Positions 7,026-16,559 of a DNA stretch of 64,000 bases are shown piece after piece. Origin of the DNA: F23-D06 sp963643165 (GTDB lineage Bacteria; Bacteroidota; Bacteroidia; Bacteroidales; WCHB1-69); NCBI GenBank assembly GCA_963643165.1, contig CAVIJD010000010.1, forward strand, positions 1 to 64,000, read 5' to 3'. The position numbers and the translations under genes were made by a program. The notes under the pieces were generated by a model. The model was not told the DNA's origin. It saw only the letters and a list, made by a program, of their open reading frames with translations, and ran no database searches. Each line of letters starts with the position of its first letter. Positions within the stretch are counted from its first letter, which is position 1.

Positions 7026-7862
7026 TTAGTACTTGTAGAAGCCTTGGCCGGTCTTGCGACCCAGCAGGCCGGCGCGGACCATCTTGCGGAGCAGCGGGTG
7101 CGGACGGTATTTGGGGTCGCCGAACTCGTGGTAGAGCACTTCCATAATGGCGAGGTTGACATCGTTGCCGATAAGGTCGGCCAAAGCAAGCGGTCCCATC
7201 GGATGGTTAGCCCCTAACATCATGCACTTGTCGATGTCTTCGGCGCTGGCGATGCCGTCGGCCAGGATTCCGACCGCCTCGTTGATCATCGGGACGAGTA
7301 TTCTGTTCACGACAAAGCCCGGGGCTTCGTTCACGGCCACCGGTGTTTTGCCGATGGAGGTGGCCAAGTCAACGATCAGGTTGCAGACCTCGTCGGAGGT
7401 TACCTGCCCTTTGATGACCTCAACCAGTGCCATCCTGTCGGCGGGGTTGAAGAAGTGCATGCCGATGAAACGTTCGGGGCGTTTTGTGCACGAGGCGATT
7501 TCCGTGATGGACAGCGAGGAGGAGTTCGTCGCGAATATCGTTTCGGGTTTGCAGATGCCGTCGAGTTCGGTGAACACGTCTTTCTTGAGTTGCATGTCTT
7601 CGACGGCTGCCTCGATTACGAGGTCGGCGTCGGCAAAAGCGGCATAGTCCGTCGTTGTCGTGATGTTTTTCAGAATGGCATCGACGGCCTCTTGCGTGAG
7701 TTTGCCTTTCTCGACCAGTTTCCCGTACGATTTCACGAAAGAGCCCATGGCCTTGTCGAGGCTGGCCTGGGTCCTGCTTTTCATTACTACAGGCATCTTG
7801 GCGGCAAAAGCCTTGACGATGCCTTTAGCCATTGTTCCTGTTCCAATAACGCAAATTTTCAT
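7026..7862 (-). CDS. hbd: 3-hydroxybutyryl-CoA dehydrogenase
   Basis: Interconverts acetoacetyl-CoA and 3-hydroxybutyryl-CoA with NAD(P)H in butyrate metabolism. The 278 residues match the bacterial single-function enzyme (about 280). The Rossmann motif GTGTMAKG is at 7-14, ATNSSSLSIT at 111-120, the catalytic His at 136 within GMHFFNP, and the C-terminal helical domain carries NEAPGFVVNRIL and NHPMGPLALADLIG. It is 33 bases after the crotonase gene on the same strand, making consecutive steps in one operon. Confidence 0.93.
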   Translation of the reverse strand: MKICVIGTGTMAKGIVKAFAAKMPVVMKSRTQASLDKAMGSFVKSYGKLVEKGKLTQEAVDAILKNITTTTDYAAFADADLVIEAAVEDMQLKKDVFTELDGICKPETIFATNSSSLSITEIASCTKRPERFIGMHFFNPADRMALVEVIKGQVTSDEVCNLIVDLATSIGKTPVAVNEAPGFVVNRILVPMINEAVGILADGIASAEDIDKCMMLGANHPMGPLALADLIGNDVNLAIMEVLYHEFGDPKYRPHPLLRKMVRAGLLGRKTGQGFYKY

Positions 7863-7895
7863 AATCTGGATATTTTTTAATGTTGAATTGTGAAT

Positions 7896-8672
<777 letters not shown>

Positions 8673-8696
8673 TGCAGATTGTTTTTTTTGAGTTGG

Positions 8697-8704
8697 CAAA
8701 TGTA
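8697..8704 (-). promoter_or_regulatory. -7 element before crt-hbd
   Basis: The minus strand reads TACATTTG (TAnnTTTG) 24 bases before the crt ATG at 8672. This supports the shorter crt start. Confidence 0.55.
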
Positions 8705-8761
8705 CATTTTTTTCGGCATCGTGATTCTTTTTTTTCAACGGCGACACGGCTGCCGCACGAA

Positions 8762-8789
8762 TTTAGAATTTAGAATGTAGAATGTAGAG
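8762..8789. repeat. Four tandem heptamers (T[T/G]TAGA[A/G])
   Basis: TTTAGAA, TTTAGAA, TGTAGAA, TGTAGAG in direct head-to-tail order in an intergenic region. Such AT-rich heptamer runs vary in copy number by slippage. No function is visible. Confidence 0.75.
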
Positions 8790-8958
8790 CGTCACGCGTG
8801 TTATTCTCTCTCTCCTTCCACGATGTTGAGCCTCTCGAGGCTCTGTTTGACTCTGGGCGCGGCTTGCTCCGACGGTGACCGCTGGTTATGGTCATTGGCG
8901 AGATAGAATTTTCCCGTGGTGCGGTAGCCCTGAAATGGCCAAAGTGTGCGGCTTTTTT

Positions 8959-8966
8959 GTATTTTT
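8959..8966 (+). promoter_or_regulatory. -7 element of the M16 peptidase gene
   Basis: TATTTTTG, an exact TAnnTTTG match, 50 bases before the ATG at 9017. Confidence 0.5.
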
Positions 8967-9016
8967 GCCGTTTTATTTTTCTGCCGTAAAATGATTGTCA
9001 ACATTAAACATAACGT

Positions 9017-11923
9017 ATGAGAAAATACCGGTTACTCCTGACGGCGGCGCTTTGCCTGCTTGCCGCTACGCTTTCAGCACAAAAAAATTACGAATATGTC
9101 TCCTATTCGCACGATTCGCTGCATACCCGCATCTATACCCTCGACAACGGGCTCAAGGTGTTCCTGACGGTTTACAAGGACTCGCCCCGCATACAGTGCC
9201 TGATCCCCGTGCGCGTGGGCAGCAAGAACGACCCCGCGGAAACCACCGGCCTCGCGCATTACCTCGAACACCTGATGTTCAAGGGCACGCCCAGCTTCGG
9301 CACGCTCGACTGGAACGCGGAGAAGCCGCTGCTCGACCGCATCGAACGGGAATTTGAGGTCTATCGCGTGCAGACCGACAAGGCGGTGCGCGACAGCATC
9401 TACCGCGTCATCGACAGCCTGTCGTATGTGGCCAGCGGCTACGCCATCCCCAACGAGTACGACAAGATGATGAATTTCATCGGCTCGAAGGGCACCAACG
9501 CCGCCACGTCGAACGACTATACGGTCTATATCGAGGATATCCCCTCCAACCAACTGGAGAACTGGGCCGCCATCCAGGCCGACCGCTTCATGAACCCCGT
9601 GCTGCGACTGTTTCACACCGAACTGGAAACGGTGTACGAAGAGAAAAACACCTCCCTGGCCAACGACTCCCGCCAGGCCAACGAGGCTATGCTCAAGGCG
9701 CTCTTCCCGAACAACCCCTACGGGCAGCAGACGACCCTCGGCCGCGCCGAACACCTCAAGAACCCCTCAATCACTAACATCCGCAACTTCGTCTCCACCT
9801 ACTATGTGCCCAACAATATGGCCGTCTGTCTTTCGGGCGACTTTGACTATGACGAGGCCATCGCCACAATAGACCGCTATTTCGGCAAAATGCAGGCCAA
9901 AGAGCTCCCGCACTATTCCATCCGCAAAGAGACCCCCATCGCGACTCCCGTCGAATGCGAGGTTGTCGGACACGAGGCCCCGTTCGTCACCGTCGCTTTC
10001 AGGATGGACCTCCCGGCAAACCACAAGGACATCTACATACTGCGCATGCTCGACAATATGCTGTCAAACGGCAAATGCGGCATCATCGACTTGAACCTCA
10101 ACCAGAAACATCTCGTCTCCTCGGCTTCCGCCTATCCTTACGTGCTCTGCGACAATTCGGCATACGTGCTCTACGCGCGCCCCAACGCCGGCCAGACGCT
10201 GGAGGAAGCCAAAGACCTGCTGCTCGCACAGGTTGAGTTGCTCAAACAAGGCAAGTTCGACGAGAACCTCCTGCAGGCTTCCGTCAACAACATGAGACTC
10301 GGCGAGATGAAGAAACTGGGCAGCAACCGCTCCCGGGCCTTTATGCTCGCCAATGCCTTTGAGAACGACATCGACTGGTATTATGCCTCGCAGAGCATCG
10401 ACCTGTACAGCAAAATCACGAAGGAAGACATCATAGCCTTCGCCAAACGCCATTTCAAGGAGGGAAGCCATGTCGTGGTCTATAAACGTCAGGGCGAGCC
10501 CTCTGAGACCGTCAAGGTTTCCAAGCCCGCCATCACCGCCATTCAGCTCAACCGCGATGCGGAATCCGATTTCTTCAGGCAGGTCAGGGAACGCAAGGTG
10601 ATGCCGATAGAGCCCGTGTTCGTGGACTTCAATCAGGCCATCACCTTCGACCGTTACCGCGATGCGGATGTCAACTACATCCACAATGACGAGGACGGCA
10701 CATTCACGCTCAAAATCCTCTTCAACGCCGGCGAGCTCAATGACCTCTACCTCCCGAGCGCGGTCCATTACCTCAGCTATCTCGGAACGGACAAGATGTC
10801 GGCCGAAGAACTGAAAAGCCGCTTCTACCAGCTCGCGACCAGCTATTACGTCAATTGTTCTGACGACGAGACGGAGATCGTGCTTTCCGGCCTCTCCGAG
10901 AACTTCGGCAAGGCGTTGGGGCTGATGATGGATGTCCTTGCCCACGCCCAGCCCTCCGGCGAAGCCCTCCAGCATGTGATCGACGACGCGCTGAAAAGCC
11001 GCCAGGACGCCAAGAGCCGCCAGAACAGCGTGATGAACTGCCTGCGCTCGTATGCCGAATATGGTCCCCAACTGGTCAACTACCAGCTTTCGGAAGAGCA
11101 GATCCGCAACATGGACGGCGGGAAACTGCTGGCAAGCCTGCGGGCCCTGTTGCAGTACAAGCCCGAATTTTTCTATTACGGCCCGGCTTCCGTGAAGTCA
11201 CTCAAGGCTTCCTTGAAGAAAAATTACAAACTTCCCAAAACATACGACGCGCCGGCCCCGTACAAGAAAATGGAGCGGCTTGCCACGACAGAGAATGTGG
11301 TCTATTACGCCCCGTACCCCGCCCGCCAGTCGCGCGTCATCACCTCGATGCGCAGCGGCATGATGGATGCAGCCCTGCTGCCGGTGATAAACATGTATAA
11401 CCAGTACTTCGGCGGAAGCATGAATGCCATCGTGTTTCAGGAGATGCGCGAGAAACGCTCGCTGGCCTATTCGGCACAGTCCTCCTTCGTGTGCCCCTCC
11501 GACACCGCCGACTATATGTACAATTATTCTTATATAGCAACCCAAAACGACAAAATCGTGGATGCGCTCGTGGCCTTCGACTCCCTGTTCAACGATATGC
11601 CCGTGTCTGAAACGGCCTTCGAACTGGCTCGCAAAGGGGCCAAGTCGTCGGTCGCCGCCAGCCGGGTGACCAAAATGTCGATCCTGAACATGTACCAGCG
11701 CAACCGCAAGATGGGCATCAGCCACGACTACCGCCGCGACTTCTACAATCTCATTGACGCGTTCACGATGAAAGACATTCAGGACTTCAATGCCAAATAC
11801 ATCAAGAACAACCCGAAGACCTACATGATACTCGCCGCCGACGGCGAGGTTGACTTCGAGGCCGTGCAGGCACGCTTCGGCCGTGTCGTGAAACTCTCCC
11901 TCACCGACATCTTCGGATATTGA
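9017..11923 (+). CDS. Exported M16 (pitrilysin/insulinase-type) metallopeptidase
   Basis: A 968-residue zinc peptidase with a signal peptide (RLLLTAALCLLAATLSAQ, cleavage near 21-22), so it acts in the periplasm or at the surface. The inverted zinc motif HYLEH is at 81-85 (H81, E84, H85). The third ligand is probably the Glu pair in ETVYEEKNTSLAND near 203-216. The protein is a fused double-lobe form: the second half (from about 500) repeats the M16 fold without HxxEH and carries the F-x-E-M-R-E-K-R-S-L-A-Y motif of the inactive lobe. This is the PqqL/YhjJ-like long class. It is a single gene with its own promoter. Confidence 0.9.
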   Translation: MRKYRLLLTAALCLLAATLSAQKNYEYVSYSHDSLHTRIYTLDNGLKVFLTVYKDSPRIQCLIPVRVGSKNDPAETTGLAHYLEHLMFKGTPSFGTLDWNAEKPLLDRIEREFEVYRVQTDKAVRDSIYRVIDSLSYVASGYAIPNEYDKMMNFIGSKGTNAATSNDYTVYIEDIPSNQLENWAAIQADRFMNPVLRLFHTELETVYEEKNTSLANDSRQANEAMLKALFPNNPYGQQTTLGRAEHLKNPSITNIRNFVSTYYVPNNMAVCLSGDFDYDEAIATIDRYFGKMQAKELPHYSIRKETPIATPVECEVVGHEAPFVTVAFRMDLPANHKDIYILRMLDNMLSNGKCGIIDLNLNQKHLVSSASAYPYVLCDNSAYVLYARPNAGQTLEEAKDLLLAQVELLKQGKFDENLLQASVNNMRLGEMKKLGSNRSRAFMLANAFENDIDWYYASQSIDLYSKITKEDIIAFAKRHFKEGSHVVVYKRQGEPSETVKVSKPAITAIQLNRDAESDFFRQVRERKVMPIEPVFVDFNQAITFDRYRDADVNYIHNDEDGTFTLKILFNAGELNDLYLPSAVHYLSYLGTDKMSAEELKSRFYQLATSYYVNCSDDETEIVLSGLSENFGKALGLMMDVLAHAQPSGEALQHVIDDALKSRQDAKSRQNSVMNCLRSYAEYGPQLVNYQLSEEQIRNMDGGKLLASLRALLQYKPEFFYYGPASVKSLKASLKKNYKLPKTYDAPAPYKKMERLATTENVVYYAPYPARQSRVITSMRSGMMDAALLPVINMYNQYFGGSMNAIVFQEMREKRSLAYSAQSSFVCPSDTADYMYNYSYIATQNDKIVDALVAFDSLFNDMPVSETAFELARKGAKSSVAASRVTKMSILNMYQRNRKMGISHDYRRDFYNLIDAFTMKDIQDFNAKYIKNNPKTYMILAADGEVDFEAVQARFGRVVKLSLTDIFGY

Positions 11924-11994
11924 AAGGCTGACGACCACAAAGGCGACATTGTCAACAAAACCATATTTTTTGAAATAAAGAACAACATACCATA

Positions 11995-13470
11995 ATGAAA
12001 AAACGCGTTTTCCTTACCGGAGCCACCGGCGTGATGGGGTGGGCGGGTCTTCAGGAACTGCTCAAGCAACCCGACCAGTTTGAGATCACCGTGCTGGCGC
12101 GCCGCAGCGAAAAGAACATCAAGAAACTGGAACCTGTCAAAGACAAAGTACGCATCGTTTGGGGCGACCTGACCCGCTACGAGGATGTGCTCGCCGGCGT
12201 CAAGGGGGCAGACTATGTGTTGCATGTGGGCGGCATGGTGTCGCCGTCGGCCGACTATTATCCAAAAAAGACCATGTATGTGAACGTCACCTCGGCGCAG
12301 AACGTCGTGAATGCGGTTCTGGCGCAGCCCAATGCCGATGACATCCGGGTGGTTTACATAGGCTCGGTGGCGCAGACCTCCGACCGCAATGCGCCGTTGC
12401 ACTGGGGACGCACCGGCGACCCCGTGTGTGCCAGCGTCTATGACCACTACGGCATCAGCAAGATCAAGGCCGAGCGCATCTTTGCCGACTCGGGACTCAA
12501 ACATTGGGTCAGCCTCCGGCAGTCGGGCATCCTCTATCCCGGCATCCTCAAGAACTTCGACCCCATCATGTTCCACGTGCCCGTCCGGGGCGTGCTCGAA
12601 TGGGCCACAGTCGAGGACTCCGGCCGGCTGCTCGCCAAGGTGTGCGGCGAGGAGGTGCCCGCCAACTTCTGGAACCGCTTCTACAACATCAGCAGCGGTC
12701 CCGGATTCCGCATGACCAATTACAAATTCGAGAAACTGATCCTGCAGGCGGTGCATTGCCCCGCTCCCGAAAAGATATTCAAAGCCAACTGGTTTGTTCT
12801 CCGCAACTTCCATGGCCAATATTACCTCGACGCGGACGTGCTGGAAAATTACCTCCATTTCCGCGGACATAAGGATGCCGAGACCTACTTCGAGGAGATG
12901 AGCCGCCGTCTGCCCGGCTATTTCAAGATGGCGAAAATAGTGCCGGCAGGCCTCATCAAGGCCGTGATGTCGCTGATGGCCAACAAAAAGCAATGGGGAA
13001 CACAATGGTGGATCAAGCACAACGACCAGAACCGCATCAAGGCCTATTACGGCACGGTCGAGAACTGGCGCGGCATCCCCGACTGGGACGGCATGGACCT
13101 GTCGGAGCCGCCCGGCATCGAGCAGGCCGTCCATATCGACCACGGCTACGATGAGAACAAGCCGTTGTCAGAACTCACCCTGGACGAGTTGCGGCAAGCG
13201 GCCGAGTTCAGGGGAGGAAAACTCCTGTCGGACGGCTATGACGGCGACGCCGAAAAGAAACTGACGTGGCAATGCCACAAGGGACACCGTTTTGAGGCCT
13301 CGCCGAAACTTGTGCTCCTGGGCGGGCACTGGTGCCCCGATTGTCTGCCGCCGGCATGGGATTATGACGACCTTGCACAGCACAGTCCCTTCTTTGCCCA
13401 AGTTTGGCTGCCCCAACACAAAGGGGAACACAATGTCTATGGACCAGAAATTTTTGACGGATGGGAATAA
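11995..13470 (+). CDS. NAD-dependent epimerase/dehydratase fused to a zinc-ribbon tail
   Basis: A 491-residue cytoplasmic protein. Residues 1-320 form an extended short-chain dehydrogenase: TGATGVMG at 8-15 binds NAD(P), with a DLTRYEDV strand, then YIGSVAQTSD and the Y-x-x-x-K active site in YDHYGISKIKAE. After residue 400 a separate module carries WQCHKGHRF and HWCPDC (Cys near 426 and two Cys near 446-449, with a nearby His), the treble-clef/zinc-ribbon pattern W-x-C-x-x-G-H...C-P-x-C. The substrate is unknown. It overlaps the next gene by 10 bases. Confidence 0.8.
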   Translation: MKKRVFLTGATGVMGWAGLQELLKQPDQFEITVLARRSEKNIKKLEPVKDKVRIVWGDLTRYEDVLAGVKGADYVLHVGGMVSPSADYYPKKTMYVNVTSAQNVVNAVLAQPNADDIRVVYIGSVAQTSDRNAPLHWGRTGDPVCASVYDHYGISKIKAERIFADSGLKHWVSLRQSGILYPGILKNFDPIMFHVPVRGVLEWATVEDSGRLLAKVCGEEVPANFWNRFYNISSGPGFRMTNYKFEKLILQAVHCPAPEKIFKANWFVLRNFHGQYYLDADVLENYLHFRGHKDAETYFEEMSRRLPGYFKMAKIVPAGLIKAVMSLMANKKQWGTQWWIKHNDQNRIKAYYGTVENWRGIPDWDGMDLSEPPGIEQAVHIDHGYDENKPLSELTLDELRQAAEFRGGKLLSDGYDGDAEKKLTWQCHKGHRFEASPKLVLLGGHWCPDCLPPAWDYDDLAQHSPFFAQVWLPQHKGEHNVYGPEIFDGWE

Positions 13471-14219
13471 GGAATAGACAGGCGGGGATTGTCTGTGCCC
13501 TGTTTCTGCTGGCTTTTCCGCTCAACCGGCTCGCGGCGCAGTTGCAGGATTGTGGCACGGCGAAAGACAACGAGGGAAACCTCTACCGTACAGTCATGAT
13601 AGGCAAGCAATGCTGGATGCGTGAAAACCTGCGGACAACGCAAGCCCCCGACGGCACCGAACTGAAAGCCTTTTCGCACAGCTCCGGGGTGGAACGTTCC
13701 CCGGGAGGAAACCCCGCCAACGTGCTGCAGTACGGACTGCTCTACACGTGGAGAGAAGCCATGAACGGCGCCGCCGCTACGGAGCGTGTCCCGAGCGGCG
13801 TACAAGGCCTCTGCCCCGACGGATGGCACCTGCCCTCCAATTTTGAGTGGATGGCGCTGGAAGACTTTCTGGGCTACCGCGACGAGTCCCGCTGCGGCAC
13901 GGACGTGAACAATGTGGCGAAAGCATTGGCCTCCCGTCAAGGATGGACCCCCGGGCAGCCCGGGACCGTCACGCCGTGCAGCATTGCCGACGTGCCGGAA
14001 AACAACGATGCCTCCGGCTTCTGCGCCTTGCCGTCAGGCTGCTACTGGAACGGACACGACGGCTTTGGCACGAGCACCGGCTTCTGGACGGCTTCTGAAG
14101 GCAGCGACGTCTCGTCGCCCATCCATTTTTTCTCCGCCTCCAACGCTACCGTCGAAATCAACTGCACCCCTAAAGAGGCAGCCTACCCGGTGCGCTGCCT
14201 GAAAAACAGCGTCCAATAA
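13461..14219 (+). CDS. Exported protein with Fibrobacter succinogenes major paralogous domain
   Basis: A 252-residue protein with a signal peptide (AGIVCALFLLAFPLNRLAAQ, ending near residue 27). The mature part starts LQDCGTAKDNEGNLYRTVMI, then GKQCWMRENLRTT, and continues with YGLLYTWREAMN, VQGLCPDGWHLPSNFEW, FWTASEG and YPVRCLKN. This is the FSU_major paralogous (C-type-lectin-like) domain, common in surface proteins of Fibrobacter and Bacteroidota. The function is unknown; a carbohydrate- or protein-binding role is an inference. Its ATG lies within the end of the epimerase gene, overlapping by 10 bases. Confidence 0.8.
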   Translation: MGIRNRQAGIVCALFLLAFPLNRLAAQLQDCGTAKDNEGNLYRTVMIGKQCWMRENLRTTQAPDGTELKAFSHSSGVERSPGGNPANVLQYGLLYTWREAMNGAAATERVPSGVQGLCPDGWHLPSNFEWMALEDFLGYRDESRCGTDVNNVAKALASRQGWTPGQPGTVTPCSIADVPENNDASGFCALPSGCYWNGHDGFGTSTGFWTASEGSDVSSPIHFFSASNATVEINCTPKEAAYPVRCLKNSVQ

Positions 14220-14239
14220 CTTTTTTTTAACATAAAACA

Positions 14240-15544
14240 ATGACAAAGTTTGAAGAATTACGCGCCAAATATCCCGTCTTTACATACGAGGGGTATGACT
14301 ATGAACGGAAAGGCGACAGCCTGCACCTGCAGTTCCGCTTCCGCATAGGCGAAACCATAACGTTTGCCCCCACTGCCGTGCTGAGCCCCGGCGTCTATTC
14401 GGCATTCCCGTCTGACCTGTCTCTTCTGGACGGAATCGTCTTCCATATCGGCATGATAGAATTGATCAGCTATTGGAAATGCACCTGCAGCCCGATCGTT
14501 CATATCAAGCCATGCCGTTTGAGTGAGGAGCAGCAGGACTGGTGGCGCAAATTGTACTGGAACGGACTGGGTGAGTTTTTCTACAAAAACGGCATCCGGA
14601 GCGATGTCAACGCATTTATGGACTTCACCTTCGGGGCGAGCAGCGCCAAGGCCGAGTCGTTTGCCTATCCGACCGTGGAGGAGAGCAACCGGGTGGTCGT
14701 TCCCGTCGGCGGCGGCAAAGACTCGGTGGTCACGCTGGAGGAACTGCGCCGGCAACGAGAGGTGGCGCCGTTCATCATAAACCCGCGGGGGGCCACGTCA
14801 GAATGTGCCCGAATCGCCGGGTTTGACACCCCGGAGAAGATCATACGGATGCAGCGCACGATCGACCCGCTGCTGATCAGGCTCAACGGCGAAGGATTCC
14901 TCAACGGACATACGCCTTTTTCTGCCATGCTGGCATTCTATTCCGTGCTGGTCTCCGCCGTGACGGGCATCCGTGACGTGGCGCTCTCCAACGAGGCCAG
15001 TGCCAACGAGCCTACCGTCATCGGCACCCACATCAACCACCAGTATTCCAAATCGCTGGAGTTTGAGCAGGACTTCCGCGACTATGTGGAACGGTTCATG
15101 GGCAATTCCAACCATTATTTCAGTTACCTCCGCCCGTTCACCGAACTGCAGATCGCCGAGAAGTTCGCACAATATCCCCAGTATTTCCACGCGTTCAAAA
15201 GCTGCAATGCCGGAAGCAAGGAGGACAAGTGGTGCTGCAAGTGCTCAAAATGTCTTTTCGCCTACATCATCCTTTCGCCATTCATTGACGACGCCGAGAT
15301 GGTCGGCATCTTCGGCGAAGATATGCTCGACAACCCTGAATTGGAACAGGTCTTTGACGAACTGGCGGGCTTCTCCGCCCATAAGCCTTTCGAGTGCGTG
15401 GGGACGATAGGGGAGGTGAACGAGGCTTTGAAACGCATCATGGAGAGCCGAAAGGACAAACATCTCATCAAACATTACATCAATGTGCAGATGGGACAGA
15501 TTGAAGACGCGTTGCTGGAGGACTATTTCAACATGGCCCCTTAA
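14240..15544 (+). CDS. murL: MurL-like UDP-MurNAc-L-Ala-L-Glu epimerase
   Basis: A 434-residue protein matching the MurL family, whose characterised Xanthomonas member converts UDP-MurNAc-L-Ala-L-Glu to the D-Glu form using ATP. Visible family marks are a PP-loop-like PVGGGKDSVVTLEEL near 154-168, FLNGHTPFSAML near 219-230, HINHQYSKSLEFEQDF near 266-281, the Cys cluster WCCKCSKCLFAY near 333, and HKPFECVG near 385. In characterised systems MurL works with MurD2, which adds L-Glu; no MurD2 is present in this window. A relative with another epimerase or amidase role is possible. Confidence 0.66.
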   Translation: MTKFEELRAKYPVFTYEGYDYERKGDSLHLQFRFRIGETITFAPTAVLSPGVYSAFPSDLSLLDGIVFHIGMIELISYWKCTCSPIVHIKPCRLSEEQQDWWRKLYWNGLGEFFYKNGIRSDVNAFMDFTFGASSAKAESFAYPTVEESNRVVVPVGGGKDSVVTLEELRRQREVAPFIINPRGATSECARIAGFDTPEKIIRMQRTIDPLLIRLNGEGFLNGHTPFSAMLAFYSVLVSAVTGIRDVALSNEASANEPTVIGTHINHQYSKSLEFEQDFRDYVERFMGNSNHYFSYLRPFTELQIAEKFAQYPQYFHAFKSCNAGSKEDKWCCKCSKCLFAYIILSPFIDDAEMVGIFGEDMLDNPELEQVFDELAGFSAHKPFECVGTIGEVNEALKRIMESRKDKHLIKHYINVQMGQIEDALLEDYFNMAP

Positions 15545-15601
15545 ACGTTTTTTCAACAGATTTCAACAGATTGACAAAATAAAATCAAAAAACATAATAC
15601 G

Positions 15602-16477
15602 ATGAAAAAACCAACATTGCTCGTCTTGGCTGCCGGTATGGGAAGCCGTTACGGCGGACTTAAGCAACTGGACCCCATGGGTCCCAACGGCGAAACCATC
15701 ATGGACTATTCCATCCGCTATGCCGCAGAAAGCGGGTACGGGAAAGTAGTCTTTGTGATCCGCCGTACAATGGAAGAGGATTTCAAACGCCTGATTTTGC
15801 CCAGATACGTTGACAAACTGGAAGTGGGGTACGTCTTTCAGGAACTGGACATGTTGCCTGAGGGCTTTGCCGTGAATCCGGAACGGAAGAAGCCGTACGG
15901 CACGGCGCATGCCATCCTTGTGGCCAAAGAAGCCGTCCACGAGCCTTTTACCGTCATAAACGCCGACGACTTTTACGGCAAGGAGGCATTCGGGGTCATG
16001 GCCGCTTTTTTGCAGGAAGAGCAGCCCTCGGAACACCCTGTGTATGCCATGGTGGGTTATCGTCTCGACAAGACCTTGTCGGAGAACGGAACCGTCTCAA
16101 GAGGGGTCTGTTCCACGGACGAGGACGGCTATCTCAGGACTATTGAGGAAGTCCGGAAGATTGCCCGCACGGGAAATGTCATTGAAAACCGGGAAGAGGG
16201 CAGACACCGCATTTTCAGCGGTGAAGAGCCTGTGAGTATGAACTTCTGGGGGTTCACGCCTGAGTTCTTCAACTGTCTGGAAGGCCTTTTTGCTGAATTT
16301 CTGAAAGAGCACCAGCAGGACATCACCGCGGAGTTCCCCATTCCTGACGTCATTTCCTATTTGATGAGCCAAGGGCTTGCGCGCTTCAAAGTGCTTCACA
16401 GTCAGGCCGAATGGTTTGGCGTAACCTATCAGGAAGACCGTCCCGGCGTGGTGGAGAGGCTGAGGAATATAAAATGA
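15602..16477 (+). CDS. Sugar-nucleotide type nucleotidyltransferase
   Basis: A 291-residue GT-A-fold NTP-transferase. The N terminus holds LVLAAGMGSRYGGLKQLDPM (the L-A-A-G-x-G-x-R NTP-binding loop and a Lys). INADDFYGKEAF near 119-130 supplies the metal-binding Asp residues, and GTVSRGV and MNFWGFTPEFF are further shared segments. The length and layout match a bacterial nucleotidyltransferase group whose sugar or head-group substrate is not fixed by sequence. It follows the murL-like gene by 57 bases on the same strand. Confidence 0.78.
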   Translation: MKKPTLLVLAAGMGSRYGGLKQLDPMGPNGETIMDYSIRYAAESGYGKVVFVIRRTMEEDFKRLILPRYVDKLEVGYVFQELDMLPEGFAVNPERKKPYGTAHAILVAKEAVHEPFTVINADDFYGKEAFGVMAAFLQEEQPSEHPVYAMVGYRLDKTLSENGTVSRGVCSTDEDGYLRTIEEVRKIARTGNVIENREEGRHRIFSGEEPVSMNFWGFTPEFFNCLEGLFAEFLKEHQQDITAEFPIPDVISYLMSQGLARFKVLHSQAEWFGVTYQEDRPGVVERLRNIK

Positions 16478-16525
16478 TAAAATTAAATTTTATCTAACAT
16501 ATATTGTAGTTTGTTATATTTTTCC

Positions 16526-16533
16526 TATTTTTG
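16526..16533 (+). promoter_or_regulatory. -7 element of the yifB gene
   Basis: TATTTTTG (TAnnTTTG) 26 bases before the ATG at 16560, with a partial -33 box (ATTG at 16503-16506) 19 bases upstream. Confidence 0.6.
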
Positions 16534-16559
16534 CGGCTGAAAACAAAAACAGGAAAAAT

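Larger units (their letters stand above)
8705..9016. other. Intergenic region between divergent crt and M16 genes
   Basis: About 310 bases with no credible gene. It contains four tandem heptamers at 8762-8789 (TTTAGAA twice, then TGTAGAA and TGTAGAG), a slipped-strand or REP-like pattern, and a -7 box near its right end. The minus-strand frame at 8801-9004 has no recognisable features. Confidence 0.55.

Noticed and set aside
8801..9004. Minus-strand 67-residue frame between crt and the M16 gene
   Set aside because: No recognisable features, and it crosses the M16 promoter region.
10064..11071. Minus-strand 335-residue open frame inside the M16 gene
   Set aside because: Shadow of a long GC-rich gene, without start context or family match.
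11821..13143. Minus-strand 440-residue open frame
   Set aside because: Antisense to the epimerase and M16 genes; high-GC shadow with His- and Val-rich noise and no family marks.
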